From the NCBI RefSeq assembly GCF_048128805.1, contig NC_136010.1, positions 18,480,980-18,544,979 of the forward strand: DNA of 64,000 nt, written 5' to 3'. Position numbers and translations under genes: made by a program. Below, piece by piece: positions 43,687 to 57,174 of this stretch; the first letter of the stretch is position 1; the number at the start of each line of letters is the position of its first letter. Source of the DNA: Centroberyx gerrardi (Eukaryota > Chordata > Actinopteri > Beryciformes > Berycidae). The notes below the pieces were generated by a model, which was given only the letters and a program-made list of their open reading frames with translations, made no database searches and was not told the origin of the DNA.

Positions 43687-43727
<41 letters not shown>
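43588..43727. repeat. CA and CT microsatellites
   Basis: A CA run at 43588-43616 and a CT run at about 43687-43726 are separated by 70 bp of unique sequence. Confidence 0.95.
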
Positions 43728-43730
<3 letters not shown>

Positions 43731-44228
43731 TTTCCTTTTCGGTGCCCCGCTCACTGAAGGACCCTTCAGACCAGCAGCAATCATCCTATTTAGACAGCTG
43801 AGAGGACTGCATGAAACATGGTACTTTGGTATTGTATAATGCTGCCTGTGCTTGCAATCATGCTCTTCACTCTGCAATGATGAGGTTAATTTTGGTCTTT
43901 TGTGTATATTTTGCTTATTTGCTTGTTTGTATAAGCTGTTTATTTACCTGCAATACAAGCTGGTTTTAATTTAAAAAAATCAGTGGTCAACACTGCTTAT
44001 GAAATGATTGATCATGAAACTATGAATCACTGCCCATTTCAGGGATTCAGGTACTGTTTCAGTATTTAAGTCCAGACTCTATCAATTTAGCATTTGGCCT
44101 AAAATTTACCATAACTCCCTCCATACCAACTATTATCCCATCTTCCCCTGCCCGAGGGGTCTGAGGGCCTGCACACCTGCCCTGCCATTGCCCTGGAGCT
44201 CTTTTATATGCACACATCTATTTGCATG

Positions 44229-44282
44229 CACACACACACACACACACATACACACACACACACACACATACACACATACACC
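44229..44282. repeat. CA microsatellite with TA interruptions
   Basis: CACA repeats broken by single TA units occupy 44229-44281. Confidence 0.95.
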
Positions 44283-46229
44283 TCATCTCATTTCTTAAAA
44301 TTAAAATTGTAAATTGTTCATTTTAGTCTTGTTTTTAATCAAAATTACCTGTCCTTTTGTTGTTCTTTTAAAGCACTTTGCAACAGACATACACTCTTAA
44401 AACACTTAATAAAACACTTAAATAAATTTGGCTTGATTGATTTGACTGTAAATCATGTCTGAATAGCAAATTTAAGCTGTACATACTTTAGTAATAGATC
44501 ATGGACTCAAAAGAGTTCAGTATTTCAATGGACAGCAAAGGAAGAGAAAGACTTAACAAATTTGTTTATTAGCTTCCCAGATAAAAAACATTTTCTGAGG
44601 CAGGGCCAATCCTCCACTACTGACCTACCTTATGAATACATTACAATACATTAAAGTTGATTGGCTGCGCAGGAGGCAACTTGTGAGTTATGTGGTTTGT
44701 ATTCAGTGCTAGTTTGTCAGCTCCCTCAGGTGATTATGCATACTATTCTCCGTTAATGAAAAAAGTTAGCCAGACTTCAGTGCAACTGTTTTCTAGAAAA
44801 TCTCTATGAAAATCTCTATCAAAATAATTCTTACAGGCTTAATTTATCTATATAAATGGGAAATGTTAAGAAAAGCATTTGTAATTCTTACGTCAAGCTT
44901 CATTGGAGCCTACACACATATTGCACTACAAACAAATACTTGATAATCAAATGCTCTAGTAAGCAATTTAAGGTTTATCTGGAATTGATCTGTCTTCCCT
45001 GGCAAACTGGAATGACAGCATTGATTTCAGAGGGGGGAAATAACAAAATTATGACTTGTGAAGTGATGTGGAATCAGTGTCTGGTTTAAAGACATGAGCT
45101 GACATTAGGAACCAATATATTTGCAACACATGCAATAAGCTACACATCCTGTTTTCTTTAAAGATCACATGAATAAACCAAAGCACTTCCTTGTAGATGT
45201 TGAAGAAGACTAAAACAGCAACTGTAAATATAAATTGTTTAGAAACCCTAACCGTGGATGCAACTGAGCAGCCACTGAATGCGGAGAGTTACAATTCTTA
45301 TATTGCCGGTACTTAAATAACACTGTCCCAAAAACACTCTATAGTGAGTGTTCTGAGACATATAAATGGTGCATTTGGGCTCATGATATAAAATATTTTG
45401 AGCACCATTCAATTGAGTGCTTTGACATACCTGTTAGTGGTTTAGAGCTCCTTTTAAACCATTTAAAGGTCTTTCATTGCATTTATTGATTTAGATAATC
45501 TTATTTATTTAGATAATCTAAAGTGAAGAGGAGTAACATAAAACATTGGAGAGAGAGAGAGAGGATAACCAGTGTGAGAATTCAAACCTGTGACATTATG
45601 AGCATGTAATATGCTTCCTATACTACTCAGCCACTGGGATCTCTGCAGGTTTGAACTTAAAAATATATATATACAGTATATATATACTTTTCCTTCTAAA
45701 ATAAACTTACTGTCTACTAATGTCAAAGTCTTCATACCTAGTTAATGTGCACTTTTCCGATGATGATAGTGTGATAGTATGTGTCAAAACATAATGGTGT
45801 TATGGTGTTTTAAGTCATGCTCGCCACACTTCATAGCTAATGACCTCGAGCCACACCTCAACCCTCAGCACTGCCTGGGTCCAGTGAATACAGTTGGAGA
45901 TAATGGCTTCTGTTAAGAAAGGAGAATGTTTCAATCAATGTGCACATAGGAGGTAGGTTTAAAGTATGTGATCTGTCAAAAACCCAGTAACTGGTGGTCA
46001 TGATGCTGGTGCCACAGATGGTGAATCTGGAAACTCAAAGATAAATTCTGGCTGTTATCTCAGAAAAGGTTTTCAGATTATTTTCATGTGAATCAGTGCC
46101 CCCTATAAGCTGCTTTAAACATGATGGGTAGCATGGAAAAAACCTAATGGACAAGTGTGCTGTGGTATTATAAATTTAATCTATCTGATGATAAATTGAG
46201 AACATCAGTTTGAGCAATGGAAAGACAGG

Positions 46230-46430
46230 ATTTCTCGTGGATCTGTTTTAGGACTGTGCTTCTGTTTCTTGACTGTCATCTTGTTTTTGTCTGTCACTTA
46301 TTATGAAACGTCTTTATTGTTCTCCAGTTTTAACTAAACAGACTGCTGCCGTCTTGGCAAGGTTTGCCTTGAAAAAGAGATTCTTGTTTTCAGCAGGACT
46401 AACCTGGATAAATAAAGGTTAAATTAAATG
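46230..46430 (+). mobile_element. Truncated LINE fragment with 3' tail, copy 2
   Basis: TCTCGTGGATCTGTTTTAGG (46232-46251) reads Ser-Arg-Gly-Ser-Val-Leu-Gly, like the GSVLGPLLF reverse-transcriptase motif. About 90 bp later comes the dispersed tail CTGCTGCCGTCTTGGCAAGG, then AAAAAGAGATTC, GGACTAACCTGGATAAATAA and AGGTTAAATTAAAT. The tail is the same as that at 13662-13750. The remaining coding part is missing, so this is a dead copy. Confidence 0.6.
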
Positions 46431-49400
46431 AAATATTCAAAACATACCAGCGTTTGGAAATCTCTTCTATTTTTCAAAGACCTCATATGGGTTTTATTTT
46501 GGGAGACCTTGAAACAGCATTTCTAAATTACAAAATAATACTTCTATTGCCTCAAGCCATGGGATTTTGAAGCACTTTCTTCTGCCTGTGTATTCTTACA
46601 ACTGCTTCTCAATTGTTACAGTATGTGATATAAAAAAAACAACAACATTGTGTTACATACAGTAGACTGTTACACAAAGACACAATGTATACCTCCTGAG
46701 AGCATCCGGTTAGTATTACCGAGTCTTTGTGAGAAAGCCTATAGTGTCCACACATTCAAGACTTTTTTATTGACTTGACCATATGGTTTATGGGTTTCTA
46801 AATAGCTTCACCTCTCTTTAGGAAAAGAATGGGAACTTAATCACACACCTTTGGCGGGCTTAGAGAGGCAGCTGTCACAGTCAACAACCTCATCATGTCT
46901 GTGTGAGACTCGGGAGAGACTGCCCTTGAAACACAAAGAACCTCTAAGGACATCGATTCACTTCAGCTACTATAGCGCTCATTCACAATAGTAATTGCCA
47001 GTGTACTCAAAACTTTTTTTTCTGCGCAGTAAGGGGACCAAAAAAATGACATAGTGCACTTTGCAGTATCAAAATAAGAGTCAAATGCCTCCCACATTCC
47101 AAGTGATGGTACAAAAGCTACCATCATCATCATTGACAACCATTGGAATTCCCTGTTCGTCTGCCGTCTTGGCTCTGGGTAATGACACACTTAATGATTC
47201 TGTGTCCGAGCCAGAAACGTGCATATGACACAATATGGTAACAGAATCCCAGTATTACAAGGTTCCTGATATGTAATTACACAGATGTTATGACTGAAAC
47301 GGGCTATACGGGCTTGCAGTTGATTTGTGCCATCATGTTTCATCCTGCTTTTCATTTTGAGGCAAGGACAAGCCGATACGCCTCAGTTGCTCTTATAATT
47401 ATTTCTGCTCTTCTCCTTTCTCCATGCCCAGTCTCTCTGTCATGCTTTCAGTCTCAGCCAGGGCCTGGGTGTCGATCCCTAAGGACACGACGCTGGAATG
47501 GCTATCTCGGGCGTCTGCAAATGGGGATTGGGAACTATCTTAGATTCAATACGATTTTCCAAATTAAGACTGAGGAATTAAATGAAATCTTACAGTGTTA
47601 TCTCTCGGGTCAAATTGGTCGCTCAATTGTGCTGCCCTGATAGATTGATAGCACAGCCCACTTACTTTTTTACCATCCCCATGCCACAGCTCACATCTAT
47701 CTGAGGGCATGACTGCACAATGTGTGCTATGCTATGTGCGCATGCTAGCACTTGTGAGTGGTTTTATTGTCATTCAGTTCTTCAGCTCTTCAATCAAATG
47801 TGTTTATATGTATATATATAGCAATATAATTCAGTGTAGTATTCAGAGGCTAGATTGTAATCCATGGGACAATCCATTCTTCCTATAATATGCCCACAAC
47901 AGCACCACCATTCTCAGACATGCAAGCTTTAGTGGTTGTCTGTGTTCACCAGATAAAGAGGAACAATGGTTCTAATAGGCTGCAGAGAGACTCCACAACC
48001 AATGTTTCGGAGACACGCATTTGTTCTCACAAAGGCTTAATGTATTTTGAGTGGCAGATTAAGGATATTGGTCAGGGGCTGTGCATTGTCAACTCTGAAA
48101 AGTGGGGTAAATGTGTGTGTGGATGATAATTCACACATTCTTAGACTTAACGGCAGACAAAAAAGCCACACTGTTCTCGGTTTGGGGAAATGTGTTTCAC
48201 AGTTTGTTAATTATGGGTAACATAATCTCATTAAGTCCTTTTGCTTTGCTTCTCAATTTCTTTTACAAGTGTTAGTCATAATTGAGTAGTTTGGGGGTTT
48301 AAGTTCCGCTTTTGTCTGAGTTCAAAAAATAGGCTTCTTCATAAGGGCTCTGTTTGGTCCCATTTGCATTCCACAAGGAAGCCAGATGTCCTGTACTAGC
48401 ACAGTTCGCCTAGCCTAGAGCCTATAATATCAAACTGTCTTGCTCTGGTAAGGACGTTAACAGGGATTTCGACGGAAAGTATTCACCCAAAATTTGAGGT
48501 TTATTCTTACAATATGATTTCGCTATGTCTTTGACAAATAACCAGTTTATACACCCTCGGTACAGTACGTCGCTCATGCCTCTTGACATCTTTCCACTTG
48601 AAGATGAACAGTATCTATTTTAACCAGCCATCTGTGTATTTTGTTGAACAGTTCTCTTCCATCTGGATAATTGATGCAGTCTGCCCTCTAGGGATTGTCG
48701 AAGGTAAAACAAAATCTACACATCCTCTGCTCTTCCTTCTACACACACAACGTTCAGATGTTTTACAGAGAAAATTCAAAGTTTGACCACTGGTGCTATA
48801 GTCAAAATCAAATTGTCAGCATTATATATGGGAATATTGACTATCTTACTACGTGTAAATAACAGGATGACCATGGGCCATGTTATGTTCACTGTTTGCC
48901 AAGTTTATTGATTTTGAGTGCAGAGTGGGTGAATGCTCCTGTGCTGTTTTTTTCACCCAATGTAGTATTCACAGTAAATCTTGTGCTTTATCAGAGATGG
49001 CGATCAACCAAGACACACATGGTGTCTCTAGTCTCTGGGAGGTGTGATTGAGTCCTTGAAAGCTCCTTGGACAGATTGACATGGCAATTGCTCCTCTGTC
49101 TGCTGGTACATCTCAACATCCCCGATATATCCATGTTAGAGACCCCGGCTATCCATGTTTATCTTGGGCTGGCGACGTGTTAGAGTTAATAGCTCCATCC
49201 ACAGGGCTGTAGAATAAAGTCTTAAGTCTCTCTCTCTCTGGTATTCACATGACGTGGCCCTCCCTCAGAGTAAACATTGTGAAGACAGATTAGTTCTGCT
49301 GCTGTGGGTAAAGAAGATTAGCGGAGATTATTAACAAACATGTTGGATTAAACAGACGGTATCACTCCCTACTTTTCAGACATCCCAACCACGGAGTAAA

Positions 49401-51328
49401 AACAGGAGTTGGGGTGCAATTGTTCAAATCGATAGCTATTCAGTTCTGGAGCTTTGAATTAATAGGTCCACAGTGGCATAATAAACTCTTAGTGGTGTCC
49501 CCAAATGGAAAGTGAACTCCAAAAATGAGTACCCAATTAGTCCCCATGATACTGTTAACACTCTCATTAGAATATGATGTGGCCCAATATCTGTCGATAC
49601 AGTATAATGAGTATCCTTTAATCTTAATCAATACATGGCATAGATTAATATATGGCAAACACGATTTTAGAACATAAATGCTTGCTAAAAATATGCTCAC
49701 ATCTTGCTGTATTATCTTTAATTTCTGTAGCTTGCTTCATACTGTATGTCTCCCCACAGTAGCAGTTATCAAAGGGATTGACTGCAAAGCTGCCTGGATT
49801 CAATGTTCTGGGTCTCAATTAAAGTCAGATTTACTGACATCAGTCACAGTTCATCACAGTGATTATGTTCAAGCTGTTCAGTGAGGAGATGATACACAGA
49901 GCTTATGGGAACTGCCACTAATTGGAGGTCCTCACTTTCTCAGTTTGTGTCCGCCCATTGAACTTCCCTGTAAATGCCATCGGGATCGCTAAGTCAACCT
50001 GGTCCTTGTGCCAATCAGCCGTTTGCCCATACATGCAAATAATTACAGTAACACCTGCATTATGAGCAAGGATAGCCTTTAACAAATCAGTCATGCCTGC
50101 TCCAAGTTGAAAATGAAATCAGAACCTGCAAGAGAAGACCACCCGCCCCTAGATTGTTTGCCTTGGACTTACAATGTTTATCTGTTTTTCAGATAATGTT
50201 ATCAAAGGTTAGAAATACACATATTGATTCCCTCAGATAAGCAATTTTCCTGCCATCTGGAATAGGGGGTCAATATGTGCCTTACAGGGACACGATGAGG
50301 ATGGATCATTTGATGATCTATCTGTAATAATAGCATTGTTCTTTTCCGTAATGGCTGTCCCATGTATCTTGTATTGGAGTTGCTCAAGGCTCGGCACCGG
50401 GCCTGTAATCATACAATATTTTACAATACAAGGTCTGATCTGAGACCAGTTTACCATATGGTCACGTAACCTGGCATGTGATCCATGGTCAGTACTCCTG
50501 TTGTGTTCTGTGTAATTACCCTCACAACAGTTGCTGTCAGATATTTTCTGCATCATGTGACAAAGGGGAATCTTTGATCTCACTAAGCTAAAGTAAGCTG
50601 ACGATGGGATTATGAACTGGAATACACTTGCTGTATATGTCAACTATACGATGCTGGCCTACAAAATTACTTTGGTCTTTGAAAAATAAACAAAAGATTA
50701 AACACTGCAAAATATTTTGTATTATAATAATAATTTGTAGGACTGGCCTGGAGCTCAGTAAAGCAGTTTGAATTTTATGTGACACAGCGCACTCTAAAGA
50801 CCAAACTACTTCAATGAATTTGCCTCTTGTTTTATTGTAGGAGAGATGTGTGACACCTTGATGTCTCACATGATAGTGTTCAATGCCATCTAGTGGTAAA
50901 AAGACAATAATAATAAATACTGTAGTAAAGCATACACACATTTCCCACGTTGTGGATTTTGAAGTTTATAGAACCATAACAATAATACTACTAAATGGAT
51001 CAGGGACAGTTATGGATGATTTATGATCAAAGGCTATAAACAGCTAACACATAATGTAATAATAACTACATATAAAAATAGCCATTAAAAATACCAAATG
51101 TTGATATACAGATATGTGCCAGAAAATGTTACCAAAAGTCCAAGTTGTCCAACAGTCAAAGTCCAAAATAGAAAATCATTTTAATCAATCACAACCAGTA
51201 TACAGTATGTCCTGTAGTAAAGCCCATGCAGCATCATCTCCCATACACCCGTTAAAATAAAATGATGGTCAGCAGGTTCAGCCATCTGTCTCATTCGCTG
51301 TTTTATCATCCTGGCTCATTCTGACTTG

Positions 51329-54300
51329 TTATTCCTCTCCGTCCTCCATTACAGACAGCTTTGCAGTCCTCATCTCCATAGCTAAACTCTGCCTCTCCCT
51401 CTCCTCCTCATCCAGTCTCTTGTAGTTGAAGTAATGCATTATGAAGAAAAATATGCCAGGCACCAGCATCATGACACCACAGGCATAGTACATGTATTTG
51501 TAGTCCCCGAAAACATCAACCAGTGCCCCTGAAAGAGAAGATGACAAAACACTCAGTGTATACTAACTTAATTACCCATGTGTTAAGAGTTTTTATAGAT
51601 TCCCAAATTTCCAGCAAAGTTAAACCTCAAATTAAAAAATCTTAATTTCCATGAAGCTGTACTAACCTGAAATTGGAGGTCCAAGAAGCACTGGGCCACA
51701 CTCAATAATGGTGACAAGTCCAACTGCACTGGAGAAGCGTTGAGCTCCAACTAGATCCATCAGAACTTCAAAGAGCAGTGAAGAAACCATACCGAAAGCC
51801 AAACCAAAGAAGACAGCATAAACAACCAGGCCTACATATCCAGGTATCAGTGGGCATAAAAGGTGGCATAGGCCATTATATGTAACTGCAAAGCTGAAAA
51901 GATATTGGATCCTAGGCCTAATCCATTTGGTGTTGGCTAGAAGACCAGTCCCTGGTCTGATAAACATGTCCACCAAGGCAAAAAGAGAGAGCAAGAAAGC
52001 GGCTGAATATTCATCGATCCCTTGATCCTTGGCATATGGGGCCAGGAAAACCACTGGTGCAAAAAAGCCAAAAAACATGACCACATTACCAATGAGGTAG
52101 ATCAGGAAGCCCCGGTGTCTGAAAAGTGACACATCTATGAATTTGCCTGCACAGCCCGGACTCCTACTGCTCTCACTTTGCTCTTGTTCTGTTAGGTGGC
52201 CAGCTGACTGTGCACCGGTGTCCTCAGCAGCAGCTTTCTCAGCAGCCGCTCCGTTCGGCTGGGGCAGCTCAGCGTCAGGTTTGGGTTTTACCTTTTTGTT
52301 GACTGGCCTCATCAGAGCGCCGGCTACACAGCAGTTCAAAACACAGCCTCCCAGGATGAGGAAGCTCCCTCTCCAACCAAAGGAATCAAACAGGAACTGA
52401 TTGAGAGGAGCCAGAGTGGAGAGGATAACTGGACTGCCCGTCATAGCGAGCCCATTTGCCATCGGCCTTTTGACATGGAAGTAAGTACCTATGATTGTGA
52501 GGGCAGGCTGCAGGTTGAAGGCAAGGCCAAAACCTGTTGAAATAATATGCTTCATTAGCACATTATGAATAATTAATCTCCCTTGGATCATATGAACATA
52601 CAGTGGCAATAAAAAAACTTTGTGAAACCCTTGTGAAGTGGTCTGTTGTCTTATTAGAATTAATTTTTAATTTGATCATCATACATTCTTTCTAGACTAG
52701 ATAAAGGTTTAGAAGAAATGATCTAGAAGAATGAAAAGTGACATTTACATTATCTACAAAAGAAAAAAAAGCATATTAGTATCCCTTGAGGAGAAAACAA
52801 GTGGACACCTAGTTCAGTAATAGATACAAAAAAAAAATATTGCCTGGGAGAAATTCTGGACCAAAATACTGTATTTCAGTTTTTTTCAATGATGTTAATG
52901 AGTTTTCAGCAGAAGACCAGCTTTGAGTCACACTACTCTGGAGCGTGTGATATAGATTGATTGACTTGTTGCTTAAACTGCAGCATGAGCAACCAGAGGA
53001 GCCCGTAACTCTCATCCTACTGCCTCTGTAGTTCAGGCTGATAAAGGTATTAGCCTTGAAAAACCCCACAAGTGAAAGACCCGTGTCCACCGTAAGGAGG
53101 CACATTGGGAGGCTGACATTTTTTTGCTGCTTGTAGTACTTAAGACCTGGCCATTGGCTGAGCAACATTAAGCTGATTTATAAAAAAAAAACAACAACAA
53201 CAACAACTATATTCTGGATTTACTGGACTTACCCTGGATTTACCCAGTAATTGCGAAACACATTTTGCCAGATTTACAGTTGTAAAACTAGAGTTCATCT
53301 GATACTAGATGTTTGGTTACAAGTAAATATTTAAACTTTTTGTATTATTTCTCATATGACATTATTTTTATCTGTACAATGGACAAACACTTTGATTCAA
53401 AATATGACTAAAAAAAGCAGTCTACTTTGGTTATTTACACATATTGTTTTCCTTGCCACAGTATCTACACTAGAATAAAGATTCAGTTTAAAGTCTGAGA
53501 AGTTTGTTTGTGCAGTAGATTGTTCACTATGAGGTGAAGCTACACACTGATTCAGTTTGGCATAGATGCATGTATAGACTTTCCAAATAAGCCATGTTTA
53601 AATGACAAATCCCATTACTTCAATAGCACCCAAAACAATGCCTTTTTGTAGGGCACTGATATTTTATTATGACTTGACCATGACAAATATTGACACATTG
53701 CACAAAATGGCACAAAATGACCCCACACAGGGATGCAGAGAGGATCCTAGTGGACTGGCCCTGAATGATCAAAACGCTACTCTTGTCTATGAGTGGGCGG
53801 ATATAACCCTTACTCTACTATCAATTCATCCTCCTCTGTCCCCAGCCAGTCAAAACTAGGCAACAGAAAGCAAACATTAGATAGAACAGCAGCAACCTTA
53901 CTGGAGAATTAATTCGTCAAAGTCTGAATTAACTAAGGGAATTTACAATTAACAACAAGGCAAATTAACATAAAAGAAACCAAGAAAAATTATTATTTAC
54001 CTCCAATTACACCAACACACAGATACAAATGCAGGATACTAGTGCCAAAAGAAGCGGTCACCATCGCAGTCGAAACCATGAGCCCTCCGACCATAACTAC
54101 AGGTCTGCTGCCGTAGCGGTTGACAAGTATACTGCTCACAGGTCCTGCACAGAGGAGAGAAACACGTTACCTCTTTGGAAGCTTCTTTTAATTTTCTGTC
54201 GCAGTTTACAGCACTTAGGCTGTCTCTATTTTGCTGAAATACGGGGATAAGAAATTTGGATGACAGGAATTTCAGAATCACTTCTAAAGTCTAAATATCC

Positions 54301-54605
54301 TTGGAATATGTTGTGCGGGAATGTGTTGATTTTATCTTTTTTTCACAAGACTTTGTCAAATAATCCAAAATATACATTGGCTACTTACCTCCTGCATACA
54401 TAGCAGCAAGCATAATTGAGGACACCCAGGCAATCTCACTGTAGGAAACTGAAAAATACTCCTGAATCTCCTTAAAGTAGATGGTTAGGGACTTAGGAAA
54501 GGCATAGGAGAAACCTATGGAGATGAATGCACCAAAGACTACAGCCCAACCCCAGCCTCCGTCTGGCGGGGTGTAGTCTAGGTTGGTGGCTGCCGCAGGG
54601 GGCAT
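51329..54605 (-). CDS. slc16a7: Proton-linked monocarboxylate transporter, MCT2-like (SLC16A7/SLC16A1 group), 475 aa
   Basis: Plasma-membrane symporter moving lactate, pyruvate or ketone bodies with a proton; family members need basigin or embigin. Coding exons, 5' to 3' on the minus strand: 54605-54389, 54144-54001, 52533-51667, 51528-51329. All junctions are phase 1. Visible: the MCT signature DGGWGW (15-20) entering helix 1; the helix-1 lysine in AFPK (Lys38, as in MCT1); RGSFLILGG; a variable hydrophilic central loop rich in Ala, Glu and Ser; the Asp and Arg of LVDMFIRP in helix 8; and a short acidic tail. [20 protein letters not shown] and [10 protein letters not shown] favour MCT2, while [11 protein letters not shown] favours MCT1. 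It could be true slc16a7 or a third MCT1/2 paralogue (see findings). A leader exon lies at about 54741-54860. Confidence 0.92.
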
Positions 54606-54860
54606 TATTTGTTTCTCCGGCTGGATAGTAGAAACAATGTTAAAAGAAGTGATCAGAATCGAAAAGCAACTGTATATTTTCTAAGCAATGCTACAGCAAT
54701 GGTAATGCATGAGTATAGCATAAGTATCTTAAGAGCTCACCTCTGCACAATCCTTGGAACTGTGTTCCCCAAGTCCTGAACTGCGTCGATGTGCCAGGCT
54801 ATGGCTATCTTTCTTAGAAAGGCCCTGTTGCAAGGCCTTTGATCTGATCACGTGTGCTTG
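54606..54860 (-). promoter_or_regulatory. 5' UTR exon and short intron of the MCT gene
   Basis: On the minus strand the ATG exon begins after an acceptor TACTATCCAG ending at about 54624. A donor GTGAGCTC is the complement of 54733-54740, so an untranslated exon starts at 54741 and extends right. Its 5' limit is not visible. Confidence 0.5.
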
Positions 54861-55078
54861 GTCTGCTCCTCTGTTGATAACTACAAGTGACCATACACAA
54901 AAAGACCAATAACCCTGGCTGGTGATTTTGATCTCCAGAGGTCTGGCTATGAGTCAAAAAGTAAAAGTCAATCCCAGACAAGGTCAAGTAACAACATCTA
55001 TCCGTCAAGTAAAAACATTACTTATTTTTTTCATCTTTTTCAAGGTTGGGGGATGTGCTCCTGTTAAGGCCCTTTGTA

Positions 55079-55079
<1 letters not shown>

Positions 55080-55125
<46 letters not shown>

Positions 55126-55154
55126 TGTGTGTGTGTGTATGTGTGTGAGAGAGA

Positions 55155-55215
<61 letters not shown>
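55080..55215. repeat. Compound TG-GA microsatellite
   Basis: A TG run (55080-55147) passes directly into a GA run (55147-55214), among the longest simple repeats in the window. Confidence 0.97.
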
Positions 55216-55219
<4 letters not shown>

Positions 55220-55224
55220 CTTTG

Positions 55225-56100
55225 ACTTTTGATGTTCTTTAATAAAACATCTCACCTAAAACAAACACCAGAAAAACCAGCCACCGTGTGCTAAAAACCC
55301 CATTCCCGTAAAACACTCCATAACCACCCTCACCCTCACCCTCACCCACACACACACTTGCTCACACCTCCCACCCAAAATGTCAAACTGACCGAGCCAC
55401 AATGCAACACACCATAAAGCAACAATACACATGGCATACATCGGTAGACATTGCAATGAATGAAACATGCAGCGAAGCATGATGCAAAACAATACTCACA
55501 GCCGCACAGTAGCACACAATGCAAACCTGAACAGCTCCTGAAGAAAACTGTAACAGTTACATATAGACACCCCTTCTTCCCCAACAGTACATATAGCCCC
55601 CTCCAGACACGACACCACACTCTGAAATCCAGCAGTATCAATAACCAGAGTGTAATTCTGCCCTAAGGCACGCAGAGACCATCCCCCTGAACATTAACAG
55701 CGGGTCTGTGGGCCCACTCCCCGGCTGCACCCTGTGTCTCCTGGTCAGCCAGGTGGCCAGTTTGGCCTGACCAAACACGAAGCAACACACGTTTAGCTTT
55801 CTTCCTAACCTTCTAATTCTTCCTTAATAGACTGGTCCCAAACTAAACAGCCCCACAGGGAAAGTCCTTGCCTCCCACAGAGTACATCCAACAAATCCAG
55901 AACAGGTTCCAAATGCTTACATGGTACAAACACATGTTGAACAGTCTCAGATGAACTTCAAAATGGACAGCCCTTCTCCACACTTCAGTCCACCCTTGAC
56001 GGAATCTTGTTTGTTGCGAGGGCCCCATGCCCCACTGCAGGTCCCCTGACCTCTTCTGAAGGGGGAGCTTGGAAAGCACATTCCATCTAAAGCCTGGCAT
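55225..56100 (-). mobile_element. 3' fragment of a non-LTR retrotransposon (L1/Tx1-like), broken
   Basis: On the minus strand, reading leftward from 56100, broken frames give phrases typical of the C-terminal end of fish L1/Tx1-type ORF2: HVSIWNLFWIC after a degenerate cysteine-rich stretch, then FGQAKLATWLTRR and LFRG-type segments, then LRAEFTLVIDTAGFQSV. Frame changes split these across several short ORFs. The reverse-transcriptase and endonuclease parts are absent, so this is a 5'-truncated dead copy. CCCTCA repeats at 55326-55345 lie inside. The family assignment is from memory of such proteins. Confidence 0.55.
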
Positions 56101-57174
56101 ACTCTGTTCATCTAACTTAACCCCTTAAAGGCTATAAACTAAAGTACTACCTTTTGTGGAGAAGAAAGGTTAGCGTTCGTTCGCTAAATTTAAGCATTTA
56201 ATGGACATCGGCTGAAACTGAGATTAACTGTACTGTACAAAGCACAGATGTCAAATTTTGACCTACTTAAAAAGACAGCAACTTGTAAAGGACCACCACC
56301 TAGTGGTGGCATGACAACTTAATTCAGTTCTTTTTAGAGTATTTTTGATCTTTAATTGTTTATATCGTACAAGATTGCCTTTTGATTGTACTTTGCAAGT
56401 TATTAAATAAAAGAAAAATGTTCTGTTGTCTTCGGGACTAGATGCTAGTAGTAGGCAGCCAACACAGGTGAGCACGAGCGCCATGCTCCGCCCTAGCGCA
56501 ACTTTATTGGTTTGAAGCATGACGAGAACCAGCGTCTCCGCCCTTTTCTATGTTTCTAACCAACTGTTGTTCCAAGGAGGTTTTAAACTGTTCTGCTTGA
56601 ATTTCTCCAGACCCCCTTTTTGTTTTACACGTGGAGGTCTAACTACGCGAGATTACGCTCCGACCGTCCTGGAACGATGATTTGAATCTGAATGCAATCT
56701 ATGTTCGAATGCTGAATGGGAATGACCGTTCTATCCATTGTATTTCTATGGTCAAAACACACCACGCCCCCTCCATGCTTCGGACAGCTGTGGCCGAACA
56801 AACAACGTTATGTAGCGTTTGCTGGTGTCTATCAAACCATGAATAAATTAATGTTGTGAGACAAAACAGGCAAAACAGGTGAGGTAGTGCCTGCTCTGCA
56901 ACTGACTGATTACCTAGTTTCTTACGGTCTTTGTCGAACGACATCAGTGAGCGTCCATTGCTTTGAGTGTTATTGTTACTCAACCAGTTGTGTAACACGT
57001 GAATGTACTGTTAGCTTGTAGTTAGCTGGAGTTTGCTGACGTTACCTTTCGTTCATCCTAGCAACCAGTTGCAGAGGTTTATCCCGGTGTGGCTGTAGTG
57101 AAGGTTATTTACACTTTGGGTGTTGCTACCTAGCTGCTTAGTTCGCAATTTTGGTGGATTCGCTGTATTTCCAC
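56101..57174 (+). promoter_or_regulatory. Spacer and probable promoter of the DCC oxidoreductase gene
   Basis: No coding exon. The stretch at 56440-57170 is richer in CpG than its surroundings (for example CGCGAGATTACGCTCCGACC from about 56648), which suits a housekeeping promoter and 5' UTR. A 7-bp stem hairpin, CCACCAC-CTA-GTGGTGG, lies at 56293-56309. Confidence 0.4.

Larger units (their letters stand above)
33835..51328. other. Gene-poor interval between tafa1 and the MCT gene (17.5 kb)
   Basis: No coding gene can be supported. One or more tafa1 5' UTR exons and its promoter should lie here but cannot be placed by eye. Contents: CA and CT microsatellites, a large inverted repeat (36831-37133), an exon-like ORF at 38640-38920 on the minus strand, a truncated LINE copy (46230-46430), and the probable 3' UTR end of the MCT gene near 50830 (AATAAA on the minus strand, complement of 50831-50836). 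Confidence 0.55.

Noticed and set aside
43408-43877. Frames of 143 and 113 residues
   Set aside because: Driven by CA and CT repeats that stay open in several frames.
47290-47640. 116-residue plus-strand frame
   Set aside because: No recognisable domain or splice context in an otherwise gene-free interval.
52137-52400. 87-residue plus-strand frame
   Set aside because: Shadow of the MCT central-loop exon on the opposite strand.
54922-55255. Low-complexity frames over the TG-GA tract
   Set aside because: Pure microsatellite translation.
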